A DNA stretch of 64,000 bases from Pseudodesulfovibrio sp. zrk46 (GTDB lineage: Bacteria; Desulfobacterota; Desulfovibrionia; Desulfovibrionales; Desulfovibrionaceae). Within the stretch, counting starts at the first letter, position 1. Each line of letters begins with the position of its first letter. The DNA is taken from assembly GCF_012516435.1 (NCBI RefSeq), contig NZ_CP051216.1, forward strand, positions 1,800,001 to 1,864,000. Reading direction: 5' to 3'. The position numbers and the translations under genes are program-made. A model generated the notes under the pieces. The model did not search any database. It was not told the origin of the DNA and was given only the letters and a program-made list of their open reading frames with translations. Below, piece after piece: positions 24,703 to 31,409 of the stretch.

Positions 24703-24868
24703 TCACGTCGGTATTACCGACGGGCTATATTTCAATCATGTTCCTCTTGCGTGAAGCGGCTCGTTTGTACTCGCCTTTCGGTCACAAAGAGGATTTTGTG
24801 AGATTACACGGACAATGTCTTCGTAATCTCCATACGCACCAGCAGCCGTACTCCTGCGCCCGCACTTA

Positions 24869-24989
24869 GGCTTCCAAGAGTGGTGCAGCTGCTAGGCGAC
24901 AGGCACGATTCATCCGGAGGCGTAGCCCAGCTACGTCGAGTGATTGAATCGCGCCTGGCAACGACGCAGATGCGCCGCTATTGGAAGCC
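24869..24989 (+). repeat. 121-nt palindromic element C3
   Basis: The outer arm GGCTTCCAAGAGTGG pairs with CCGCTATTGGAAGCC; the CCA/TGG here replaces GTG/CGC of C5, a compensatory change. Inner arms: CAGGCACGATTCA and TGAATCGCGCCTG. Apical CCGGAGGCGTAGC..GCTACGTCGAG. It ends one base before the stop codon of the zinc-ribbon gene. Confidence 0.75.
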
Positions 24990-24990
24990 G

Positions 24991-25713
24991 CTATTCAGCT
25001 TCTTCGGCACGCACCCAGTGAATGAGGCGCTGACAGTTGGGGCAGCTGAGGATCTGCTGGCCTTTCTGCAGGTCATTGTAAATCTGGGGCGGAATCATGA
25101 TGTGGCAACCATGGCAAACGCCGTTGGTCACAGGTACGATAACCGGGTTCTCCATGCGCTCACGGATGAACTCGTAGCGACCGAGGATCGGCGGCGGAAC
25201 GACCTTGCAGGCCTTCTTGCGCTTGCGGTTCAGAGAATCGAGCTTCTTGTTGGCAGCGGCCAGACGCTCTTCCAAGGTGGTCTTCAGAGCTTGGTACTGC
25301 TCCTTCACACCGCTCATCTCTTCGTTGAGATCTTCGGTGGCGCCGGTCTGGCGTTCCATCTCTTCCTTGACTGCAACCTGCTCTTCTTCGCGCATGCGGT
25401 TGAGCTTTTCCAGGGAATCCATCTCACGCATCATTGCGTGGTATTCCTTGGTGTTGCCCACGAGCATCAGCTTGTTCTTGGCCTTCTTGATCTTGGAGTC
25501 GTCTTCCTCGATTTCGACGCCCAGCTTCTTCTGCTGGTCCTTGAGGATGTCCATGCGCTCGTCGATCTGAATGCGACGTTCCTTGAACTCTTCCAGCTGC
25601 TCTTCGAGGCCGACCAGCTCCTTGGGAGCCTGTTCGATCTCTTCCTGGAGAACGATGATCTCGTCATCCACCTGCTGCAGGATGATCAGCTGCTCAATCT
25701 GTTTCTCGTACAT
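24991..25713 (-). CDS. Coiled-coil protein with C4 zinc ribbon
   Basis: 240 aa. Residues about 1-170 are a long coiled coil (QQKKLGVEIEEDDSKIKKAK, NRMREEEQVAVKEEMERQ). The C-terminal domain has the C4 zinc ribbon: CHGCHIMIPPQIYNDL and CPNCQRLIHW. Proteins of this family (zf-RING_7, CT398 type) are conserved in delta- and epsilon-proteobacteria and chlamydiae; CT398 interacts with sigma-54 and the secretion machinery. The function here is unproven. It is followed by the Nif3-like gene on its 5' side. Confidence 0.85.
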   Translation of the reverse strand: MYEKQIEQLIILQQVDDEIIVLQEEIEQAPKELVGLEEQLEEFKERRIQIDERMDILKDQQKKLGVEIEEDDSKIKKAKNKLMLVGNTKEYHAMMREMDSLEKLNRMREEEQVAVKEEMERQTGATEDLNEEMSGVKEQYQALKTTLEERLAAANKKLDSLNRKRKKACKVVPPPILGRYEFIRERMENPVIVPVTNGVCHGCHIMIPPQIYNDLQKGQQILSCPNCQRLIHWVRAEEAE

Positions 25714-25763
25714 AATGGTTACCTCACTAATTTATTAACTCACGCCTTGGGCGCGGTTCCTTC

Positions 25764-26762
25764 CTACTGTTTGACGTGGAACTGGAACGGATCCACGCCT
25801 TGGAAAAATTTTACTTCCACACCATCCAGTTCGCCGTCCAACTCGGCAGCGAACCGACGCATCATCTCTTCTTCCAGAGAAAAGTGTCCTACATCGACCA
25901 GGCAGATGGGCGTCTCAACGGCCCCGTGGTACTTCACGTCGCCGGTCACGAGCACGTCTGCGCCTGCTTTGGCCGCCTTGCCAACCAGAGAAGAGCCGGA
26001 GCCTCCGCAGTACGCCACACGTGTGACTGTCTCGGGCTGCTTGCCGGAGAAAGAGAACACTTCGCAGCCGGTCAGCTCGGCCAGCTTGTCGGCGAAGTCT
26101 TCCCACTGCATGGGCTCGGGCAGGGTGCCTACCTCGCCAAATCCCACGTCGGAGCGCGGGCCGGTCAGGGAGCGGATGTAGAAGAGCGGGCGTTTGCCCA
26201 GTGAAAATTCAATGCCCGAGGCTATCTCGCCCCAAGCCGATTCGTCGCAGATCACGCGAACCTCGCCCGCGTTGCTCTGGGAGACAGAGTGGATACCTGC
26301 GTGGTTGGCCCATACATTGGCGGTCTCGCGCTCGATGGGCTCGTTCACATGGAACGATACTTCGATGGGCGTGGCGCTGTGCTCCACTTCCAGAAAACGG
26401 GTGTCTGTCAGACCCAGGTCCTGTCCCAGCCAGAAGGCCGGGCCGCCGGGACGGGTATCCAGAGAGGTATGTGCCGAGTAGAGAACTGCGCCTGCGTTCA
26501 TGACGCTGCGGACCACTTCCCAGTACATCCCGGTGCTGTCGAGTGGCTTGGGCTTCATGTAGAGCGGGTGGTGGGTCAGGATTGCGCCTGCGCCCCAATC
26601 GAGGCATTTATCCACCATCTCAGGGGTCGGTTCCAGGCAGACGGCAACCTTGTCCGTCTCCTCCAGAGCCGCTGCGATCTGTACGCCGCAGTTGTCCCAG
26701 GATGACTGATTCTCTTCAGGAGCCAATTTCCTGAAAAATGGCAAAATATCCTTAATTTTCAT
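25764..26762 (-). CDS. Nif3-like dinuclear metal-centre protein
   Basis: 332 aa. Nif3/YbgI/YqfO family landmarks: N-terminal QSSWDNCGVQI, metal-binding ILTHHPLYMKP (His pair), SAHTSLD and GGSGSSLVGKAAKAGADVLVTGDVKYHG near the C-terminus, and a final Glu/His metal region DVGHFSLEEEMM. The family forms hexamers with two metal ions in a channel. Suggested roles include GTP cyclohydrolase or metal chaperone, none settled. About 50 bp upstream of the zinc-ribbon gene, so probably one operon. Confidence 0.88.
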   Translation of the reverse strand: MKIKDILPFFRKLAPEENQSSWDNCGVQIAAALEETDKVAVCLEPTPEMVDKCLDWGAGAILTHHPLYMKPKPLDSTGMYWEVVRSVMNAGAVLYSAHTSLDTRPGGPAFWLGQDLGLTDTRFLEVEHSATPIEVSFHVNEPIERETANVWANHAGIHSVSQSNAGEVRVICDESAWGEIASGIEFSLGKRPLFYIRSLTGPRSDVGFGEVGTLPEPMQWEDFADKLAELTGCEVFSFSGKQPETVTRVAYCGGSGSSLVGKAAKAGADVLVTGDVKYHGAVETPICLVDVGHFSLEEEMMRRFAAELDGELDGVEVKFFQGVDPFQFHVKQ

Positions 26763-26941
26763 ACGTTTACTCTACTTCACCTGAAAGAGAATGCTCCCGT
26801 ACGGTGAACCCGGCGGGAGCATTGTATTCCTCATCTATATCCCAGCCATTTTTGGCCTTCGCGGGATACTTCAGGATATATGCGTTGAACAGCGTTCCTG
26901 TATCGTATGGTATCAATAACATCTCCCGTCACGGGGAAAAA
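26763..26941 (-). other. Leader of the Nif3-like gene with hairpin
   Basis: A hairpin AATGCTCCCG/CGGGAGCATT (26790-26823) is followed by TTCTCTTT on the minus strand. It may end the tRNA transcript or act as an attenuator in front of the Nif3-like gene. Confidence 0.4.
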
Positions 26942-27017
26942 TGGTAGGCCAGGCAGGATTCGAACCTACGACCGACCGGTTATGAGCCGGTGGCTCTGCC
27001 AACTGAGCTACTGGCCC
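26942..27017 (-). tRNA. tRNA with CAT anticodon (elongator Met, or Ile2)
   Basis: 76 nt with encoded CCA. Acceptor GGGCCAG/CTGGCCT, D-arm GCTCAGTTGGCAGAGC, anticodon stem CCGGCT-CAT-AACCGG, T-arm GTAGGTTCGAATCCTGC. The acceptor begins with G1.U72, so it is not an initiator. CAT fits elongator Met most likely; an Ile2 tRNA with lysidine is possible. Confidence 0.9.
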
Positions 27018-27070
27018 AAGTTACGAGCTCGACACTGTAGACGTGCTTAGTGCGCTTTGTCAAGTGCTTC

Positions 27071-27192
27071 GGCTTGCGATAGTGGGCCATCTGCGCATTT
27101 TTCGTGCACCGCCCGGTCCTCACCGCAGCTGGGCTACGCCTCCGGCCGGTCGGCACCCGAGAAAATGCACAGCTGCCCCACTCTCACAAGCC
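27071..27192 (-). repeat. 122-nt palindromic element C4
   Basis: Minus strand: GGCTTGTGAGAGTGGGGCAG pairs with CCCACTATCGCAAGCC. Inner arms GCATTTTCTCGGGTGC and GTGCACGAAAAATGC differ completely from the other copies but pair with each other. Apical CCGGAGGCGTAGCCCAGC is intact. It lies between a 73-aa membrane protein gene and the tRNA. Confidence 0.75.
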
Positions 27193-27272
27193 TCACGGCG
27201 TGGGGGAAAGAGGGGGGGGCTTCGTTTGGGGGAGCGGTGAAGGGCGCTTCGCTGCTTCACCTTTTGGGGGAA

Positions 27273-27494
27273 CTATTTGGTGATGAGGTAGGCGAGGATT
27301 AGGACGAAGATGATCCAGAAGAGGGTGCGGAAGATGGAGCCGAGGAGGTTGTTGATGCTTTTGAAGGCGAGTGAGGTGATGGATTGGGGTTCATAAGTAA
27401 TCTCGATGCGAACGTCTTCGTCATCGGGAATGGAGATGCGTTTCTCCTCACCGTCTCTGAGGGTGATATGGATGTGGTTGGGATCGGTGGACAT
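27273..27494 (-). CDS. Small tail-anchored membrane protein
   Basis: 73 aa from MSTDPNHIHITLRDGEEKRI; a second ATG lies six codons upstream. The N-terminal half is acidic and polar, and a single C-terminal segment (FRTLFWIIFVLILAYLITK) would span the membrane. No family recognised. Start not certain. Confidence 0.6.
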   Translation of the reverse strand: MSTDPNHIHITLRDGEEKRISIPDDEDVRIEITYEPQSITSLAFKSINNLLGSIFRTLFWIIFVLILAYLITK

Positions 27495-27536
27495 GATCCC
27501 ATGGTAGTTCAAGAGCGGGGTTGTATCAACCGTGGG

Positions 27537-27818
27537 CTAGTTTGGGGTGACGTCTTTGACGTCGATCTCGGTGCGCACGGCGTCGAGGAACTGTTTGATC
27601 TCGCGACGCTGGTGGGGAGAGTAGCGAAGCTGGAGCAGGCCGGTGAACTTATTGGTGACCGTGAAGATGCCGATGTTGTCGTATCCTTCGAGCAGGAAAC
27701 GGAACAGGGCAATCTTTGAGGGATTGATCTGGATGTAGATGCGCTCGGACGTGACGGGCGGTGGCGGGCAGATGCGTTTGCGCGGACGTCGGCGGGATGA
27801 TTTCTTGGCCTTGCTCAT
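27537..27818 (-). CDS. Small basic protein of DUF4911-like type
   Basis: 93 aa from MSKAKKSSRRRPRKRICPPP, after AGGAG; 70 further in-frame codons upstream are not family-like. The body is PVTSERIYIQINPSKIALFRFLLEGYDNIGIFTV, ending SPHQRREIKQFLDAVRTEID. The pattern looks like DUF4911, small proteins conserved in delta-proteobacteria without known function. Divergent from the methyltransferase gene at 27967. The DUF assignment is from memory and unsure. Confidence 0.6.
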   Translation of the reverse strand: MSKAKKSSRRRPRKRICPPPPVTSERIYIQINPSKIALFRFLLEGYDNIGIFTVTNKFTGLLQLRYSPHQRREIKQFLDAVRTEIDVKDVTPN

Positions 27819-27966
27819 GGGGTGGCTCCTAACTGGTGCTGTCGGAAATGGCAATGGGCAACTTTGTTTGCGTTTTGGTTGTTTTGAGATATAATTGGTC
27901 GCAAGCGTCGAATTTTCGTGTTGTTTTGGCTGTATATGATGGCGCTTTGCTTCAAAGGAGGCGGTT

Positions 27967-29172
27967 ATGTCCCATATTGCGCAGGATTCACTGGTTACGA
28001 TATATTTTACCTTCACATGGTCAAGCACCCATGCCCGCCATGTGGAGCACTATCTGGCCAAGGACGTCAATTTCACCAGAGATATTTTACCGTTGGGCGT
28101 GAAGAGCCGAATGATCGGCTTGAAAGTAGGCGATTCCGTAGATCTGGTCATGGACAAGTCTGAAGTGCCCGAGTTCAAGCCGGGCAAGGTGCTGGATATG
28201 CCCAGAGCCCGGTTTCAGGCCGAGGTCGACGGCAAGGCCATCAGGCCGAGGATCGGGCGTTACTATCCCAAGCACTTTATCGAGCAGGTACCGGGTACCC
28301 GTCCGGATTCCGATACGCCGTTCCGCATCGCCGATTGCGACGTGGCCGGGTTCAAGGCTGACCTCAATCATCCCATGGCTGGTCGCGAAGTGACCATTCA
28401 TGCCACGGTAATGGAAATCAAGCCGCCGGCAACCGAGGCGGGCAGCCTCAAGCGCTGGCCCGATATCTTCTTCAGTGGGCCGGGAATGCAGGCGCGCTTG
28501 CCGGAGACGCCTACCGATTATCTGGGCGACAGCCCGTTCCAGCGTAATGACGAGACCGGCGACGCCGAATTCTATGGCAAGCCTCGCATGGTCTATCATC
28601 TCGATAAGCAGGCTGTATCCAACGTGGAAGGTGTGTACGGCGAGGTGTTAAAGGACGGCATGGCCGTGCTTGACCTCATGGCCGGGCATGTTTCTCATAT
28701 CCCGGGCGATATCAAGCCTGCTTCCGTAGTGGGGCTCGGCATGAACATGGAAGAACTGGAGGCGAACCCCGTCCTGACGGAGCGGGTGGTACGCAACCTC
28801 AATGACGACCCCCTCTTGCCGTTTGAAGATGAGAGCTTTGATGCCGTGATCTGCACAGTGAGTGTGGAATATCTGACCAAGCCGTTTGAAATCTTTGCCG
28901 AAGCGGCGCGGGTGTTGAGGCGCGGCGGCGTGTTCGCCCTGACCTTCTCCAACCGCTGGTTCGAGGCCAAGGTCATCCGTGTATGGCGGAATCTGCACGA
29001 GTTCGAGCGTGTGGGGCTGGTCAGCCAGTACTTTGTGCGTACCGAGAAGTTCGAAGACCTGACCACTTGGTCAGAGCGCGGCTGGCCCCGTCCGGATGAT
29101 TCCGAAGACCGGTATGCCAAGGAGTTGTCCGAGAGCGACCCCGTGTATGCCGTGTGGGGTCGGAAGAAGTAA
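27967..29172 (+). CDS. FKBP-like N-terminal domain fused to SAM methyltransferase
   Basis: 401 aa, with AAAGGAGG before the ATG. The N-terminal 80 residues (VTIYFTFTWSSTHARHVEHY, then KVGDSVDLVMDKSE) read like an FKBP/SlyD-type domain. Residues from about 215 are a class I methyltransferase: VLDLMAGHVSHIPGDIKPASV with VGLGMNMEEL (motif I/II region), DDPLLPFEDESFDAVICTVS and the closing GGVFALTFSNRWF. Methyltransf_11 proteins of this kind act on small molecules or proteins. The FKBP-like call is weaker than the methyltransferase call. Confidence 0.75.
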   Translation: MSHIAQDSLVTIYFTFTWSSTHARHVEHYLAKDVNFTRDILPLGVKSRMIGLKVGDSVDLVMDKSEVPEFKPGKVLDMPRARFQAEVDGKAIRPRIGRYYPKHFIEQVPGTRPDSDTPFRIADCDVAGFKADLNHPMAGREVTIHATVMEIKPPATEAGSLKRWPDIFFSGPGMQARLPETPTDYLGDSPFQRNDETGDAEFYGKPRMVYHLDKQAVSNVEGVYGEVLKDGMAVLDLMAGHVSHIPGDIKPASVVGLGMNMEELEANPVLTERVVRNLNDDPLLPFEDESFDAVICTVSVEYLTKPFEIFAEAARVLRRGGVFALTFSNRWFEAKVIRVWRNLHEFERVGLVSQYFVRTEKFEDLTTWSERGWPRPDDSEDRYAKELSESDPVYAVWGRKK

Positions 29173-29196
29173 TTTGCTCCTTAAAATATTGAAAGA

Positions 29197-29230
29197 AAAA
29201 GCCCCGTGCAGTGATGCGCGGGGCTTTCTG
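29197..29230. terminator. Terminator shared by methyltransferase and HD-GYP genes
   Basis: Stem AAAGCCCCG/CGGGGCTTT with a 12-nt loop and TTTCTGTTT on the plus side; AAAAAGCCCCG gives a U-run on the minus side too. It sits 25 bp after one stop and 6 bp from the other. Confidence 0.8.
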
Positions 29231-29235
29231 TTTGC

Positions 29236-30243
29236 TTATGTCAGCTTTGCCTTGGAGAGAATCGCGATGAGCCGTGCGAGCATCTCCTTGTCAAAGCATC
29301 CGCGTCGGTTCTTGATGCGGGTGAGTGCCTCGAATGGCGTGAGCTTCTTGCGACCGTGCAGGCCACGAGTGAGGTTGTCGTATTCGTTGCACAGGGAAAG
29401 CACCTTGACGTAGGAGGGCAACATGTCTCCTTGTGCGCCGGAGGGATAGCCTGTGCCGTCATTGCATTCGTGGTGGAACAGGATGCACTGCAGGGTTTCC
29501 TGCGGCAGGGGGAGGGATGAACATACGCCCACACCCAGTGCCGGGTGGGAACGGATAAGGCCTTGCTCATCCATGGAAAGGGAGTCCCCGCGGCGGGAGA
29601 AAAGGTGGTCCGGCAGTTCCAGCTTACCGATGTCGTGGAGCAGGGCGCCCATCCCCACTGCCACCATGAGGTCGGAGTCGTCCTTCACATAGGAGGACAG
29701 CACGCTGATGGTCATGACCATGACGCCGATACCGTGGCGATACAGTTCACTGCCATCGGCAATGAAGCGGGCCAGCTCGCGCAGGGAGTCTTCGCGGGCG
29801 AGGAACCGCAGACTGGAATTGATCAGCTTGCGGATGCGGATGAACTGCCGCTTGTCCATGGTGGCGGGCAGCTTCTTGTCAAAGGCGTCCTTGGCCAGAG
29901 AAACCGTGGCGTCATTCCATGCACGGGCGCGCTCGCGGACCGGGATGATCTCGTCATCCAGCAGCTCCAGCAGGTTGTCGTGCAGGTAGGTGTTGTAAAA
30001 AGCGTAGTCTTCGGCCTTGATATAGACGTGCTTGACGTCCAGCTTGGTGAGGCGTTCGCGGTGTTCGTCGGTAAAGAGTACGCCGCGCTCGGCATAGAGC
30101 ACGAATTCCTCGCCCTGTTTGAGATACAGGGCGAAGCCGCCCACGCGGGACGGGATGACCATATACGGCGAGACTGGAAACAGTCCGCTGGATTTCTTCT
30201 TCATTGTGTTGTTGCCGTTTTCGGCTGGCGCTGTGTTGCCCAT
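29236..30243 (-). CDS. HD-GYP c-di-GMP phosphodiesterase
   Basis: 335 aa. GGGAGGGAG precedes the ATG. The N-terminal half is a DUF3391-like or sensor-like domain (SPYMVIPSRVGGFALYLKQG). From about residue 180 the HD-GYP domain has LLHDIGKLELPDHLF (HD motif) and HHECNDGTGYP (HHExxDGxGYP signature). It should hydrolyse c-di-GMP to pGpG/GMP, lowering the second messenger that favours sessile life. A c-di-GMP-I riboswitch in its leader (30318-30402) makes a feedback loop. Confidence 0.9.
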   Translation of the reverse strand: MGNTAPAENGNNTMKKKSSGLFPVSPYMVIPSRVGGFALYLKQGEEFVLYAERGVLFTDEHRERLTKLDVKHVYIKAEDYAFYNTYLHDNLLELLDDEIIPVRERARAWNDATVSLAKDAFDKKLPATMDKRQFIRIRKLINSSLRFLAREDSLRELARFIADGSELYRHGIGVMVMTISVLSSYVKDDSDLMVAVGMGALLHDIGKLELPDHLFSRRGDSLSMDEQGLIRSHPALGVGVCSSLPLPQETLQCILFHHECNDGTGYPSGAQGDMLPSYVKVLSLCNEYDNLTRGLHGRKKLTPFEALTRIKNRRGCFDKEMLARLIAILSKAKLT

Positions 30244-30642
30244 GACTCCCTCCCGGGTGTCGTAGCCATGTCGGAAACAAGCCGTTGACCGGAAACCGCG
30301 CGCTACGGTCCCGTTCAGTATACTCGGTAGCCCGGCTTTCTTGATGGTTAAGACCCGTGGCTTTCCGTCCCCGCCTCACGACGGGTTTGGCTTTGTCTTC
30401 ATCTATCCTTATACGCGCCCTGCGTCCGACTGTAAACGACCGCCGCGTACACCGTTATTGTCGGTTTAACCGGGGTTGGGCTTTAGTGGGAATCAGTCGA
30501 GACTGAATAGTTGTCGTACTGACACGTCAGGCGTGAATGCCGCCTCGTTCTTGAAGTTATTTGATACGAAACAGGGGGTTGCGTCAACTGTGGTTGCGCA
30601 TGACAGCTTTTTGCCGGTAGCCTACCGGCGGCGGGGACCACC
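30244..30642 (-). other. Leader of the HD-GYP gene, holds riboswitch and nothing else seen
   Basis: These 399 bases hold the c-di-GMP-I aptamer (30318-30402). Between aptamer and ATG no strong terminator is visible, so control may be translational. The part upstream of the aptamer (30403-30642) should hold the promoter, which I cannot place. Confidence 0.6.
30318..30402 (-). promoter_or_regulatory. c-di-GMP-I (GEMM-I) riboswitch aptamer
   Basis: On the minus strand the aptamer reads AAAGCCAAACC, then the P2 hairpin CCGTC-GTGA-GGCGG with a GNRA loop, GGACGGAAAGCC, a P3 stem ACGGGTCTTAACC, and AGCCGGGCTACCGAG. These are the conserved GEMM-I blocks: the GNRA tetraloop, the A-rich J segment, and the G+C closing GGCTACCG. 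It binds bis-(3'-5')-cyclic dimeric GMP. It sits 75 bases upstream of the HD-GYP start. Confidence 0.9.
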
Positions 30643-31158
30643 TCACGAGCTGCAGCCGAGGTAGTCCTTCAGCTCTTCGGCGATGATCTTTTCGAAGTTC
30701 TCGAAGCAGCACTGTCCCGAAGGGTTGTTGGTGGCACAGGAACACTTCATCTCGCCGTAATAGTGGTTGATGATCTCCTCGATGGTACGCAATCCCTTCT
30801 TGGCGATGGCGTCGCTGATCATCTGGCGGGTGATCTCGTGACAGTAGCAGACGTAGACCGGGTCGGCGTCTTCCTTGGTCCAGATCTGGGTCATGGTCTG
30901 GCTTGTCTTGAAATGATGGGTGCCATCCTGTGCATACCACGACACCATGCAGTCAGGTGTCAGGCAGAGGCCGTAAATCTTGTCCTTCACCTCGTCGCGG
31001 TAGGAGTCGAACAGCAGATAACGCACGGTGCCTGCCCGTACGCGCATGCCTTTCTGTCCGCAGTGGGGGCATTCGGTTTCGATGGTTTTGGGCGGACCGC
31101 CACAACCACAGGTTTCACTCTTGGTGTTCATGGGCAGGTCCATCATGGGCTTGGTCAT
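30643..31158 (-). CDS. CopZ-like protein with zinc-binding N-domain and BFD-like [2Fe-2S] domain
   Basis: 171 aa. The N-terminal half is Cys-rich: ETCGCGGPPKTIETECPHCG and CLTPDCMVSWY. The C-terminal half resembles the [2Fe-2S]-binding BFD domain: VYVCYCHEITRQMISDAIAK and MKCSCATNNPSGQCCFEN. Archaeal CopZ, which has this layout, delivers copper and reduces Cu(II). There is no copper ATPase nearby, so a copper role is not shown. AGGAGCG precedes the ATG. Confidence 0.8.
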   Translation of the reverse strand: MTKPMMDLPMNTKSETCGCGGPPKTIETECPHCGQKGMRVRAGTVRYLLFDSYRDEVKDKIYGLCLTPDCMVSWYAQDGTHHFKTSQTMTQIWTKEDADPVYVCYCHEITRQMISDAIAKKGLRTIEEIINHYYGEMKCSCATNNPSGQCCFENFEKIIAEELKDYLGCSS

Positions 31159-31244
31159 ATATCGCTCCTGGCGGTGAAATTCATTTTAATTTCCACTACC
31201 GAAGTAGGATAAGTTCGCCATAAACGAATGTCCATAGCCGGAAT

Positions 31245-31371
31245 CCGTTGGTGTCAAAAAGGTGCAAGTGCAAGGCGTGGCGGAAACGACAAGGCCGACG
31301 CGTATTAAATATACGCGAGGGTTTGTCGTTTCCGTTACAACGAAGCAATTGTGCTTTTTTCACACCAATGG
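31245..31371 (+). repeat. 127-nt palindromic element C6
   Basis: Outer arms TTGGTGTCAAAAAGGTGCAA and TTGTGCTTTTTTCACACCAA; inner arms GGAAACGACAA and TTGTCGTTTCC; apical hairpin GCGTATTAAATATACGC followed by GAGG. Conserved blocks GCAAGGCG and CAACGAAGCAA remain. It lies between the divergent copZ-like and uvrA genes. Confidence 0.7.
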
Positions 31372-31409
31372 TGTCTTGCCTTCTTAATAAGAATGGTTAC
31401 TCTCCCGGA

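Larger units (their letters stand above)
24567..24990. other. Region upstream of rnpB: two palindromic elements and no gene
   Basis: Between the zinc-ribbon gene and rnpB lie element C2 (24583-24702, minus), a small perfect palindrome CGTCGGTATTACCGACG (24706-24722), about 145 bases without recognisable genes, and element C3 (24869-24989, plus). The rnpB promoter must be here; I cannot place it with confidence. Confidence 0.6.

Noticed and set aside
24380-24760. Several open frames across rnpB and its upstream region
   Set aside because: They are antisense or sense translations of the RNase P RNA and element C2.
31248-31409. In-frame extension of uvrA to 31248 (54 extra codons)
   Set aside because: The extension translates palindromic element C6 and lacks the family's N-terminus; UvrA proteins start close to the IEGARHHNLK segment.
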